A program made the position numbers and the translations under genes. 64,000 nt of DNA from Algicella marina (GTDB lineage Bacteria; Pseudomonadota; Alphaproteobacteria; Rhodobacterales; Rhodobacteraceae): contig NZ_CP046620.1 of NCBI RefSeq assembly GCF_009931615.1, positions 2,557,501 to 2,621,500 of the forward strand, written 5' to 3'. Below the pieces are notes generated by a model, which was not told where the DNA came from, searched no databases, and was given only the letters and a program-made list of their open reading frames with translations. Below are positions 27,501-34,771 of the stretch, piece after piece. Each line of letters begins with the position of its first letter. The first letter of the stretch is position 1.

Positions 27501-27920
27501 CTGCCGGCCCTTGTGGCCGAGGCCAACGCCACGCGTCTGGCGCCGGACCTGCAGTGGCTCTGGCAGGCCGAAGCCCTCACCGAAGTCGCGGTGTCCGGCC
27601 GCGTCGCCAGCCTCGGCGGCCAGGTGCTGAATGGCCGGATCGACCGGCTGTTGCTGCCGCAGGCGAGCGGCGGCGATGTCTGGGCCATCGACTTCAAGTC
27701 CAACCGGACCGTCCCGGCCACCGCCGCGCACATCCCCCAGGGGCTCGTCCGCCAGATGGCGCTTTATCAGGCAGCGCTGGCGGAAATCTTCCCGGGCCAC
27801 CGCATCCGCACCGCTCTACTCTGGACAGCAACCCAGAGCCTGATGGAAATTCCACACAACATCGTGACGGACTGGTTGCAAAGACACCAAGGTGTTGACC
27901 AGCCCGCCCCGGCTACCTAG
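24564..27920 (+). CDS. addA: Double-strand break repair helicase-nuclease AddA
   Basis: A 1118-residue UvrD/RecB-type helicase. Motif I is SANAGSGKT (26-34), motif II is [10 protein letters not shown] (about 385), motif III is [14 protein letters not shown] (about 422), and later motifs include [15 protein letters not shown] and [10 protein letters not shown]. The C-terminal nuclease has GRIDRLLL and AIDFKSN (about 1040) followed by QMALYQAAL. Both AddA and AddB thus keep nuclease residues. The ATG overlaps the addB stop. The 3' end holds a candidate promoter for trxA. Confidence 0.96.
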   Translation: MIDPNHPATLAQTRAARPTRSTWVSANAGSGKTRVLTDRVARLLFSGTDPMQILCLTYTKAAAAEMQNRLFRRLGEWAMMPDEPLAEELVRLGETQAASEETLRNARTLFAAALETPGGLKIQTIHAFCDRLLRRFPLEAGVSPGFEMLEERQQAQLTAQILDEMSDGPEFAAYAPWLEAEPDRHVEAILRYRDAFATIPDEAALLREFGLNAILGPEEVLARLMGSVADNDLADLVVTFETAGGTIEKRNAPLLRQILAGGLSAERALEALLGIILTAKGEPRKSGFPTKGVADTMPGATDICDTLTEAALEARETLLAGATARRTLALRRFGHAFLGRYNAAKAARALLDFDDLILRAQALLHDSPSAAWVQYKMDNGIDHVLVDEAQDTSPAQWQVIKALTEDFFAGLSARDTPRTVFVVGDEKQSIYSFQGADPAAFGEMRAHYRNVIAAATEPMEVCQLLHSFRSAPPVLQVVDEVFRQSPVHGLGQQISHAAFNSGMPGRVELWPFIEPPEKSEEPPWDDPVDMPPKDDPAIQLAARIADWAQDLLAAGHRLPGGDRPIQPRDILILVRSRGTIFHAVNAALQRAGVPVSGADRVQLTKSLAVRDLLSLLRFLATEADDLALAEYLRSPLGGLSEAQLYRLAQPRDGSLWAALRAAPDHADVAARLTSLRNQADFLRPYELLQRALASQSGRAQLTARLGAEAEDAIDALLDLALQYDTVEAPTLTGFLAWVEATDAEVKRQLDSRSNQIRVMTIHGAKGLEAPIVLMPQTHSPREGNTTPRVTAAGDAIFPHVSVAERPEALAPVEEARKARALEESWRLLYVGLTRARSWLIVCGGGDRGKDADTVWYQAVEGAMQTLGQEEDDGILALQSPEWVLEPMGAAPDPQPAPVRLPPWARERGPKVPDAEEILTPSSGGDGAHALPGPDGDDPDAAKARGTALHTLLERLVQAEPLAEADALALLAASPLAPDTLPALVAEANATRLAPDLQWLWQAEALTEVAVSGRVASLGGQVLNGRIDRLLLPQASGGDVWAIDFKSNRTVPATAAHIPQGLVRQMALYQAALAEIFPGHRIRTALLWTATQSLMEIPHNIVTDWLQRHQGVDQPAPAT

Positions 27921-27923
27921 GTT
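27895..27923 (+). promoter_or_regulatory. Candidate sigma-70 promoter for trxA
   Basis: TTGACC (27895-27900) and TAGGTT (27918-27923) are spaced by 17 bases at the very end of addA, about 60 bases before the trxA start. This would allow thioredoxin to be expressed apart from the addAB block. Confidence 0.5.
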
Positions 27924-27985
27924 CACGTTCACCCCTGAAACAGGCACACCACCAAAATGGCCACCGACGCCCCGAGGAGACACCC

Positions 27986-28306
27986 ATGGCAACCGTACCC
28001 GTAACCGACGCAACCTTCGAAGAAGAAGTCGTGAAAGCTGACGTACCCGTCGTCGTCGATTTCTGGGCGGAGTGGTGCGGCCCGTGCAAGCAGATCGGTC
28101 CGGCGCTGGAGGAACTCTCCGAGGAATACGGCGACAAGCTGAAGATCGTGAAGGTCAACGTCGACGAAAACCCGACGTCGCCGATGCAGCTCGGCGTGCG
28201 CGGCATCCCGGCCCTGTTTCTGTTCAAGGATGGTCAGGTCGTCTCCAACAAGACCGGCGCGGCCCCCAAGGCCAACCTGCAGTCCTGGATCGATGAAGCC
28301 ATCTGA
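27986..28306 (+). CDS. trxA: Thioredoxin 1
   Basis: A 106-residue thioredoxin with the active site WCGPCK (C31, C34), the buried Asp in VVDFWAEW, and cis-Pro75 in GIPALFLF. It is full length with no signal peptide, so it is the cytoplasmic reductant. GAGGAGA precedes the ATG. It follows addA and ends at a clear terminator. Confidence 0.97.
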   Translation: MATVPVTDATFEEEVVKADVPVVVDFWAEWCGPCKQIGPALEELSEEYGDKLKIVKVNVDENPTSPMQLGVRGIPALFLFKDGQVVSNKTGAAPKANLQSWIDEAI

Positions 28307-28329
28307 GGGCAGCCTCTCAACGCTTGACG

Positions 28330-28355
28330 AAGCCCGCCCTTCCGGCGGGCTTTTT
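28330..28355 (+). terminator. Rho-independent terminator after trxA
   Basis: The stem AAGCCCGCC / GGCGGGCTT, with a five-base loop, runs into a T tract. It closes the block that begins with the DivL-like gene. Confidence 0.92.
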
Positions 28356-28389
28356 CTTTGGCCCGCACCGTTGATCGTCACAACACGCC

Positions 28390-28812
28390 ATGGCACCGTG
28401 GAACTTCATTTCGCGCAGCCGCCTGTTTGTGAAAACTCTCCTTGCCACCTCCCTCGCCGCCATCCTTCCTGCTACCACCGCCATCGCGGATACGGCTGCC
28501 ACGATGCAACGGACGGCAGAGATCGCCGCCGCGTCGACGCAGAACGCCGCACACCTGAGCGGCATGTCGAGAATGCTACGGCACAGGCGGAACGGCTTAG
28601 TGGACCGTCTTCTTCGGAACTTCTTCCAAGTTGTACCGGGCAGCAGGCTTACACAGTTACGGATCGACTTTGGCGAACAGATGCATGCGGCGCAGGCTCG
28701 CTCCCGGTTCCTGATGAATATCCTGCTCTCCGGCCTCAATGGTGACGGTCGCATCACGACCGAAGAAGGAGACGCCATTCTCGCGCAGACCCGAACGCGA
28801 ACCCAGGCTTAG
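28390..28812 (+). CDS. Small exported protein with one degenerate EF-hand
   Basis: A 140-residue protein with a signal peptide (TLLATSLAAILPATTAIADT, cut near residue 34). Near the C-terminus, LNGDGRITTEEG matches an EF-hand loop with N, D, G, I and E at the right places, but the first ligand position is Gly instead of Asp, so calcium binding is doubtful. No good ribosome binding site precedes the ATG. The same frame stays open for 44 codons after its TAG. Neighbours give no clue. It may be a real secreted protein or a decaying gene. Confidence 0.5.
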   Translation: MAPWNFISRSRLFVKTLLATSLAAILPATTAIADTAATMQRTAEIAAASTQNAAHLSGMSRMLRHRRNGLVDRLLRNFFQVVPGSRLTQLRIDFGEQMHAAQARSRFLMNILLSGLNGDGRITTEEGDAILAQTRTRTQA

Positions 28813-28964
28813 ACCGCAGCTTCAGCATCTTTTTGGAGTAAACCGGCGAATGCCCCAGCCCCGGCAGGCGTTGCCACTGGTCGGCGCATTGGCAAGCTGC
28901 CCTACGCATCCTATCTTCAGAGACGCGGGTTGCAATTACCCGACTAAGGAGCGCGAGGATCAGA

Positions 28965-29234
28965 ATGGCAGGTGGATGGGCGCGGGACGGTGCCGTAAAT
29001 GAACAGATCGAGGCATCGATCGCCGACGAGTTGCAGCGCCTGAAACAGCGCCGCGCGGCCAGCGGCGAGAGTTTCACCCATTGTGCGGAGTGCGAGGAGG
29101 AAATCCCCGAGGCGCGGCGCAAGGCCATTCCCGGCGTCAAGCTTTGCATCGAGTGCGCATCCGAGCGGGACGCCCGCCCAGCGGCCCACAGCGGCATCAA
29201 TCGCCGCGGCTCCAAGGATAGCCAGTTGAAGTGA
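28965..29234 (+). CDS. DksA/TraR-type zinc-finger protein, YbiI-like
   Basis: An 89-residue protein with N-terminal GWARDGAVNEQIEASI and a C4 zinc finger CAECEEEIPEARRKAIPG followed by LCIEC. This is the short TraR/YbiI form of the DksA family; it lacks the long coiled coil of true DksA. DksA-like proteins act in the secondary channel of RNA polymerase, but YbiI itself has no settled role. AAGGAGCG lies upstream of the ATG. Its stop is 5 bases from the end of the convergent pseudogene. Confidence 0.88.
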   Translation: MAGGWARDGAVNEQIEASIADELQRLKQRRAASGESFTHCAECEEEIPEARRKAIPGVKLCIECASERDARPAAHSGINRRGSKDSQLK

Positions 29235-29238
29235 CGCC

Positions 29239-29468
29239 TCAGGCGAGGACGGAGACCTGCGCAGCCCCGGTTCCCACGGACACACGGGCCGCAGCCACAT
29301 GGCGCCGCGTGACCTCATAGACTGAAATGGAGTGGCCTCCAGTGGTGCCGCCACGTAGCTCTCATCAGCCCCGACAGTGCGTGTGCTGACACTGGCGTAA
29401 ATCTCGCCCAGTTCGATGGCCGTTTTCATCTCCCGGATCATTTCACGCCGCAGGCCGGCGATTTCCAA
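29239..29468 (-). pseudogene. Small hypothetical gene split by a one-base frameshift
   Basis: On the minus strand the frame reads ALEIAGLRREMIREMKTAIE, then ELGEIYASVSTRTVGADESY, and then drops into nonsense. Adding one base after position 29344-29345 restores a coherent end, GGHSISVYEVTRRHVAAARV and then SVGTGAAQVSVLA, with a stop exactly 4 bases from the convergent zinc-finger gene. The joined product would be about 75-80 residues. I do not know the family. The start is unclear: TTG 29468 is used here, but an upstream in-frame start is possible. It is either a recent pseudogene or a sequencing error. Confidence 0.5.
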
Positions 29469-29605
29469 CGCATCCGCCGCTTCTGCGCAGCCTCGTGCGA
29501 CGACATTTTGCCCTGAAGATCGTTGGCAGAGGGTTGAGAGCGCCGGTTGAAGCCGACGGCGCGGCTCTGGTAGAACCGAACGAACTGCAACCGGGGGCGC
29601 CGCCT

Positions 29606-30499
29606 GTGACACCTGCACTGAAGATCGCCCTCGGCAGCCTCGTTATCGGTGTGGTGGTCCTTGGTCTGAAAACGCTGGCCTGGTACGTCACCGGTTCCGT
29701 CGCCCTTTTCTCCGACGCTCTGGAAAGCATTGTCAACGTCGCCACGGCCATCGCTGCGCTGTTCGCCGTGCGGATCGCCGCCGTACCCGCCGATGAACGG
29801 CACCCATACGGCCACCACAAGGCCGAGTTCTTCTCCGCTGTGCTCGAAGGCGTGCTGATCGTCGTCGCGGCGCTGATCATCCTGCACGAAGCATGGGGCG
29901 CGGTGCTGGCCCCCCGCGCCCTCGATGCCCCGCTCTCCGGTCTGTTGATCAATGCCTTCGCGACACTGATCAACTTCGCGTGGTGCCGCATCCTGCTTTC
30001 ACGCGGCCGCGCCCTGAAATCGCCGGCGCTGGTGGCGGACGGACACCACCTGTTTGCAGATGTCCTCACCTCCGCCGGGGTCGCGATCGGCATCCTGCTG
30101 GCGCTGACCACCGGCTGGTGGCTGCTCGACCCGCTGATGGCGGTGATCGTCGCGCTGAACATTCTCTGGTCCGGGTGGAAGATCATCCGTGCCTCGCTCA
30201 GCGGACTTCTGGACGAAGCCGTGCCGGAGGAGGTTCTGGCGCGGATCCAGGCTGTGATCGCAACAGAGGCGAGCGGCGCGGTGCAGGCGCACGACCTGCG
30301 TACCCGCCACGCCGGGGCCGTGACCTTCATCGACTTTCACCTGATTGTCCCCGGCGAGAAGACTGTCGCCGAAGCGCATGATATCTGCGACACGGTGGAA
30401 GCCGCTCTGATGGCAGCGGTGCCGGATGCCAACATCACCATCCACGTGGAGCCGGAGCACAAGGCCAAGCGGGCGGCGATCGACATTCCGGAGGGATGA
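29606..30499 (+). CDS. Cation diffusion facilitator (metal/proton antiporter)
   Basis: A 297-residue CDF exporter with six transmembrane helices. Metal-site residues include the Asp in TGSVALFSDALESIVN (helix 2) and the HxxxD in DGHHLFADVL (helix 5). A C-terminal cytoplasmic metallochaperone-like domain follows (AHDLRTRHAGAVTFIDFHL). The metal (Zn, Fe or Mn) cannot be fixed from these residues. GTG 29606 is chosen because homology begins at TPALKIALG; upstream in-frame codons look non-coding. It is monocistronic. Confidence 0.87.
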   Translation: MTPALKIALGSLVIGVVVLGLKTLAWYVTGSVALFSDALESIVNVATAIAALFAVRIAAVPADERHPYGHHKAEFFSAVLEGVLIVVAALIILHEAWGAVLAPRALDAPLSGLLINAFATLINFAWCRILLSRGRALKSPALVADGHHLFADVLTSAGVAIGILLALTTGWWLLDPLMAVIVALNILWSGWKIIRASLSGLLDEAVPEEVLARIQAVIATEASGAVQAHDLRTRHAGAVTFIDFHLIVPGEKTVAEAHDICDTVEAALMAAVPDANITIHVEPEHKAKRAAIDIPEG

Positions 30500-30664
30500 C
30501 TGGACACCGGCTTTCGGCAGTTGCGGCGGCGCAATTCCCGACTGGAACGGTCGCAATACCGAAACCATATCAAATCCATACCAGACCCATATCGGCCAGA
30601 ACCTGCTTGCGCCGCCCCGCCGCATCCCACACACTTGCATCAAAACCGCCGCTGGGAGGCTGCA

Positions 30665-31123
30665 ATGCGAAAGTTCCTTGTCGTCCTCGACGAGAGTCCG
30701 GAATGCCTGAACGCGATGCGTTTCGCCGCCATCCGCGCCTCCAAAACCGGCGGCGGTGTGGAGTTGCTGGCGATCATCGCGCCCGAGGAATTCCAGCACT
30801 GGATCGGCGTCGGCGAAGTGATGCGAGCCGAGGCGCGGGAAAAGATCGAGGCCCATTTCCAGGTGTTCAAGGAACGGATGGAGAAGGTCGAAGGCGTGTC
30901 GCCGACCCTAGCAATCCGCGAGGGCGAGAAGGTCAAGGAGATCATCGACCACATCAGGGACGACCGTGATATCGGCGTACTCGTCCTCGGTGCGGGGGCC
31001 CGAGGCGACGGGCCGGGACCACTGATTTCCGAACTGGTAGGACGGCGTTCCGGCGACATGCCCGTGCCGATCACGGTGGTGCCCGGAAGCTTGACGAAAG
31101 AAGACATCATCGCGGTCAGCTGA
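30665..31123 (+). CDS. Universal stress protein (UspA family)
   Basis: A 152-residue protein of the UspA fold with KFLVVLDESPECLNAMRFAA at the N-terminus. At the C-terminus, LVLGAGARGDGPGPLIS resembles the ATP-binding G-2x-G-9x-G(S/T) motif but with altered spacing, so nucleotide binding is uncertain. GGGAGG precedes the ATG. The dehalogenase-like gene starts 3 bases after the stop, so they are co-transcribed. The 165 bases upstream show no gene. Confidence 0.85.
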   Translation: MRKFLVVLDESPECLNAMRFAAIRASKTGGGVELLAIIAPEEFQHWIGVGEVMRAEAREKIEAHFQVFKERMEKVEGVSPTLAIREGEKVKEIIDHIRDDRDIGVLVLGAGARGDGPGPLISELVGRRSGDMPVPITVVPGSLTKEDIIAVS

Positions 31124-31126
31124 CGG

Positions 31127-31999
31127 ATGTTCGAGGGATTTCAAGAACTTGAGGTTGACGATGCGGGGCAGCGCACCAGCGTTCTGATCGGCGGCTCCGG
31201 GCCGCCGCTGTTGCTTTTGCACGGGTTTCCACAGACCCGCGCCGCCTGGCATCGGGTGGCGCCGCTGCTATCCGGCAGTTACACGCTGATTATCCCCGAC
31301 CTGCCCGGCTATGGCCGCAGCACCTGTCCGCCGCCGGACCCGCGGCATATCGGGCAATCGAAACGGCACATGGCCGGGGTGTTGTGCCGGCTGATGGATC
31401 ATCTCGGCCACGACAGTTTCCACCTTGCCGGTCATGATCGCGGCGGGCGAGTTGCGTATCGGCTTGCGCTCGACCATTCCCGGCGGGTGCGCAGCCTGAC
31501 ATTGCTTGACATCATGACGACCCTCGACACCTGGGAGGCAATGGACTGGCAGGCGGCGCTTGCCGCCTATCACTGGCCGTTCCTCGCCCAGCCCGCCCCT
31601 TTGCCGGAACGCATGATCGGCGCCGACCCGTCAGCCTACCTGCACCACCTGTTGGCCAGATGGCAGGGCCGCGAAGCCTCCCTCGATGCCAGCGCAATCG
31701 CCGACTACGAGACCTCCATCCGCAATCCGGCAACCATTGAGGCGATGGCGGAGGATTACCGGGCCGGCGCGACGGTGGATGTCGAGATCGACCGGGCGAG
31801 CCGGGAAGAACGTGCCGGAATTTCCTGCCCGCTGCTGATCCTGCGTGGCAGCCAATATGCGGCGCGACCGTTTCTGCAGGCGTGGCGGCGCTGGGCGCCA
31901 GATGCCCGGGAAGTATGCTTCGATTGCGGCCACTTCATCGCAGAAGAAATGCCGGAGGAAACCGCTGCCGCATTGCGCGATCACTGCGCATCCTGCTGA
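31127..31999 (+). CDS. Alpha/beta hydrolase of the fluoroacetate/haloacetate dehalogenase group
   Basis: A 290-residue hydrolase. The nucleophile elbow GHDRGGR has Asp104, not Ser, as in dehalogenases. All eight functional residues of the fluoroacetate dehalogenase of Rhodopseudomonas (D110, R111, R114, D134, H155, W156, Y219, H280) have counterparts here: D104, R105, R108, D128, H149, W150, Y211 and H269. HGFPQTRAAWHRVAP forms the oxyanion region. C-F or C-Cl cleavage of haloacetates is therefore plausible, although epoxide hydrolases also use Asp. It is coupled to a universal stress gene, 3 bases apart. Confidence 0.85.
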   Translation: MFEGFQELEVDDAGQRTSVLIGGSGPPLLLLHGFPQTRAAWHRVAPLLSGSYTLIIPDLPGYGRSTCPPPDPRHIGQSKRHMAGVLCRLMDHLGHDSFHLAGHDRGGRVAYRLALDHSRRVRSLTLLDIMTTLDTWEAMDWQAALAAYHWPFLAQPAPLPERMIGADPSAYLHHLLARWQGREASLDASAIADYETSIRNPATIEAMAEDYRAGATVDVEIDRASREERAGISCPLLILRGSQYAARPFLQAWRRWAPDAREVCFDCGHFIAEEMPEETAAALRDHCASC

Positions 32000-32006
32000 C
32001 TTCGCT

Positions 32007-32975
32007 TCAGTTTCTCAGGACCATGCAACCGCCGCCAGCCGCCCTGAGGCGATTGCACATCGCATCAGCATCACTCCGGCTCTGCCTGCCGATTTGGGCA
32101 GTGAACCGACTCCGGGTGCCGAATCCCGGTAGCCTCAGCGGTGCGTAGATCACCGATTCCGGGCCGAGCACTTCCGGAAATCTGTCCTTCAGACGAGCCG
32201 TCACCGCCTCGACAATCCCCTCGCTCTCGTGTGCAGCGAGAATGACGGCCCAAGGGGCCGGGATATCCGGTCGGTCGAATTCCCGCATCATCCGCGAGCC
32301 GACCCTCGCTTCACAGGCACGGCGGAAATCCTGCTCCTTTGCCAGCGCCAGGGTCACCTCTTCCGGCGGGTGGTCCCGCCATGCGAGTCCGGAATAACCG
32401 GTGATCGCGTAAACGTAGTTACGCGTCTCACGCGGCAGTGTCCGTTCGCCGGCGACGAACCCCGCAACCCGACCCTCGCCCGCGTTGTAGGCGGCGGCGG
32501 CAAGGCCGACATTACCGAAAACCTTTTCAAGATCCGCGAGGTATGCCGCCGACGCGGCAAGCGACTCCGCCGGGTTGAACGGATCATGAAGTCCACGACG
32601 CGCTGCGGTGTCCGGGATGAATTGGGCAATGCCCTGCGCACCGGCGTGGCTGACAGCACCCGGGTCGAACAGGCTTTCCTTCCAGACCAGACGCGTCATG
32701 AAATTGGGATCGAGACCGTTGCGCCGGGAAACATGCTCCACCACCCGGCATACATCGGGCACGAAGGTGGCGCGTGAGATACATGTGCCCGGTCCATCGG
32801 CGCACCAGTGCCTGACAATGCCGAGGCCCTCGGGGCGCGGCATCGGGCGGATATCGGCCATCAGGGCCGGCTCCCCAACCTCTGCCCCCACTCTTGGCGT
32901 CGGGCGTATCGTGTCGGCGGCCGCAGTGGAAACACCACTCAGCAGAAGCCAGATCAGGACGATACGAAGTTGCAT
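32007..32975 (-). CDS. Lytic murein transglycosylase (SLT family) with C-terminal SPOR-like region
   Basis: A 322-residue exported enzyme. It has a signal peptide (LIWLLLSGVSTAAA, cut near residue 20), then an SLT/goose-lysozyme-type domain with catalytic Glu100 in WKESLFDPGAVS, followed by GAQGIAQFIP and AYNAGEGRV. The last 40 residues (FTAQIGRQSRSDADAMCNRL) look like a SPOR peptidoglycan-binding end. It cleaves glycan strands to 1,6-anhydroMurNAc products, which would feed the recycling genes at 19470-21622. Start 32975 was chosen for its GGGGA site. Confidence 0.88.
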   Translation of the reverse strand: MQLRIVLIWLLLSGVSTAAADTIRPTPRVGAEVGEPALMADIRPMPRPEGLGIVRHWCADGPGTCISRATFVPDVCRVVEHVSRRNGLDPNFMTRLVWKESLFDPGAVSHAGAQGIAQFIPDTAARRGLHDPFNPAESLAASAAYLADLEKVFGNVGLAAAAYNAGEGRVAGFVAGERTLPRETRNYVYAITGYSGLAWRDHPPEEVTLALAKEQDFRRACEARVGSRMMREFDRPDIPAPWAVILAAHESEGIVEAVTARLKDRFPEVLGPESVIYAPLRLPGFGTRSRFTAQIGRQSRSDADAMCNRLRAAGGGCMVLRN

Positions 32976-33037
32976 ATGATTCCCCGCACTCACCGGCGGC
33001 AGTCTACTCCGGGACGGGTGGAGGGCAAAATCCGCAG

Positions 33038-33064
33038 TTTAGAAAGATTCCAAATTGCTTGACT
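33038..33064 (+). promoter_or_regulatory. Palindrome and -35 element upstream of nfuA
   Basis: TTTAGAA-AGA-TTCCAAA (33038-33054) is a seven-base dyad with one mismatch, placed right before a TTGACT -35 element (33059-33064). No clear -10 was found. The site would suit an Fe-S or iron regulator, but the protein is not identified. Confidence 0.35.
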
Positions 33065-33113
33065 TATTTGCCTTTGAGGCCCATCTTCCGGCTACAGAAA
33101 CGGAGCGAAATCC

Positions 33114-33674
33114 ATGTTCATCCAGACAGAATCCACCCCGAACCCAGCGACGCTCAAATTCCTGCCAGGTCAAACAGTAATGTCAGCCGGCACGGCCGAT
33201 TTTCCGAGCGCCGAGGCGGCCGGCACGTCGCCGCTCGCCGGGCGGATTTTTGGTGTCGAGGGCGTCGCAGGCGTCTTTTTCGGCCCAGATTTCGTGACGG
33301 TGACGAAGACGGAAGACACTGACTGGGCCCACATCAAGCCAGCGATCCTCGGCGCGATCATGGAGCATTTCCAGTCCGGCCAGCCGGTGATGGAAGGTGA
33401 CAGCGGTGCTGTTGGCCACGCGGAACATGACGGCCCGGATTCGGAAATCGTTGGTCAGATCAAGGAGTTGCTGGATACACGTGTCCGCCCTGCCGTGGCA
33501 CAGGATGGTGGCGATATCACCTTCCACGGATTTGAGCGCGGCGTCGTCTACCTGCATATGCAGGGCGCCTGTGCAGGCTGCCCTTCCTCGACCATGACGC
33601 TGAAAATGGGCATCGAAAACCTGCTGCGCCACTACATCCCGGAGGTGACGGAGGTTCGGCCAGTTGCCGCCTGA
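33114..33674 (+). CDS. nfuA: NifU-like Fe-S scaffold/carrier protein NfuA
   Basis: A 186-residue protein with an N-terminal Nfu domain (MFIQTESTPNPATLKFLPG) and a C-terminal NifU domain with CAGCPSS (C153, C156), which binds a 4Fe-4S cluster between two subunits for delivery to target enzymes. Client enzymes in this window could include ThiC. Its stop overlaps the tsaB start, so nfuA-tsaB-rimI is one operon. Confidence 0.93.
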   Translation: MFIQTESTPNPATLKFLPGQTVMSAGTADFPSAEAAGTSPLAGRIFGVEGVAGVFFGPDFVTVTKTEDTDWAHIKPAILGAIMEHFQSGQPVMEGDSGAVGHAEHDGPDSEIVGQIKELLDTRVRPAVAQDGGDITFHGFERGVVYLHMQGACAGCPSSTMTLKMGIENLLRHYIPEVTEVRPVAA

Positions 33675-34305
33675 ACCCCTGATCCTTGCTTTTGACACTT
33701 CGGCCGCGCACTGCGCGGTCGCTTTGTGTCAGGGCACCACGGTTCTGGCCCAGGCATCCGAAGAAATGACAAAGGGTCAGGCCGAAAGGCTGATGCCGAT
33801 GATTCAGGAGACACTGGCAGAAGCGGACTGCAGCTTTGCCGATCTCGCCGCCATCGGCTGTGGTATCGGGCCCGGCAATTTCACCGGCATCCGCATTTCG
33901 GTTTCCGCCGCGCGCGCCTTCGGCTTCTCGCTGAATATTCCGGCCATCGGTGTCTCCAGCCTTGAAGCTCTGGCCCATGACCTGCCCCGCCCGTGCCTCG
34001 CACTCGTCGATGCCAAGCGTGATCATGTATATGCTCAGGGCTTTGGGACCGAGCCGGAAGCACCGAAGCGTCTCGCCTTCGAAGATCTGCCGGAACTGCC
34101 TTCCGACATCCATATCGTCGGCCACCGCAGTGGCGATCTGGCTGGGCGTCACCACGATCGTACGGCTCCCTCGGCAAGCACCATCGCGGCAATCGCGGCC
34201 ACTCGGCTGGGCCGCGCCCATCCGCCGCCGGCACCGCTCTATCTTCGGGACGCCGATGCCGCCCTACCCTCCACGGCACCACCAAGAATTCTGGATGAAA
34301 CCTGA
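33664..34305 (+). CDS. tsaB: tRNA threonylcarbamoyladenosine biosynthesis protein TsaB
   Basis: A 213-residue protein of the actin-like ASKHA fold: ILAFDTSAAHCAVAL at the N-terminus and GIGPGNFTGIRISVSAARAF in the centre. TsaB partners TsaD and TsaE in making t6A37. The start is a TTG inside the nfuA end with GGAGG upstream; no better start exists before the homology begins. It overlaps rimI by 11 bases. TsaE lies 14 kb away as a fusion. Confidence 0.92.
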   Translation: MPPEPLILAFDTSAAHCAVALCQGTTVLAQASEEMTKGQAERLMPMIQETLAEADCSFADLAAIGCGIGPGNFTGIRISVSAARAFGFSLNIPAIGVSSLEALAHDLPRPCLALVDAKRDHVYAQGFGTEPEAPKRLAFEDLPELPSDIHIVGHRSGDLAGRHHDRTAPSASTIAAIAATRLGRAHPPPAPLYLRDADAALPSTAPPRILDET

Positions 34306-34711
34306 AGCCCTTGCCACTTTGCACGCGCAGTCGTTTTCGACCACGCCGCGTCCGTGGAATCCCGATGAGTTCCGCGACATGCTCGCCAGCGATGGCGTTG
34401 AGTTGCTGACGGAGGCCGAAGCCTTCGCCGTTGTCCGTCACGCGGGACCGGAGTTCGAGCTTCTGACACTGGCTGTGCCACCCGCTCAGCGCCGGCAGGG
34501 CCTGGCCGCCCGACTGCTGGCGAAGCTGGAAGCCCTGGCCTGCGAGCGTGGTGCATCGGACATCTTCCTTGAAGTCGCCGAAACCAACACCGCCGCGCGC
34601 GCGCTCTATGCCGGAGCGGGCTATCTTCAGACGGGACGACGCGAGGCCTACTTCCGCGATGCGAACGGCCGGCCGGTGGCTGCGCTCGTCCTTTGCAAAC
34701 CCCTCACTTGA
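34295..34711 (+). CDS. rimI: Ribosomal protein S18 alanine N-acetyltransferase-like GNAT
   Basis: A 138-residue single GNAT domain with the acetyl-CoA loop PAQRRQGLAARLLAKLE and the RimI-type EVAETNTAARALYAGAGY. RimI acetylates the N-terminus of S18 and is routinely encoded beside tsaB, as here with an 11-base overlap. The symbol rests on this context and motifs. Confidence 0.85.
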   Translation: MKPEALATLHAQSFSTTPRPWNPDEFRDMLASDGVELLTEAEAFAVVRHAGPEFELLTLAVPPAQRRQGLAARLLAKLEALACERGASDIFLEVAETNTAARALYAGAGYLQTGRREAYFRDANGRPVAALVLCKPLT

Positions 34712-34771
34712 CGTTGCGCTTGCGCTGATACCGGCAACCAGTCTTAATCCCGCCAGTGCAGGGGGATGAGA

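Noticed and set aside
25353-27800. An 815-codon open frame on the minus strand opposite addA
   Set aside because: It is the mirror of a high-GC gene whose plus-strand product has all AddA helicase and nuclease motifs. The antisense product shows no domain or ribosome site.
28944-29238. Minus-strand continuation of the frameshifted small gene across the zinc-finger gene
   Set aside because: This part is only the antisense of the YbiI-like gene. The true end of the small gene lies at 29239 in another frame.
29495-29605. N-terminal extension of the CDF exporter
   Set aside because: The extra 37 residues do not resemble CDF N-termini; homology begins at GTG 29606.
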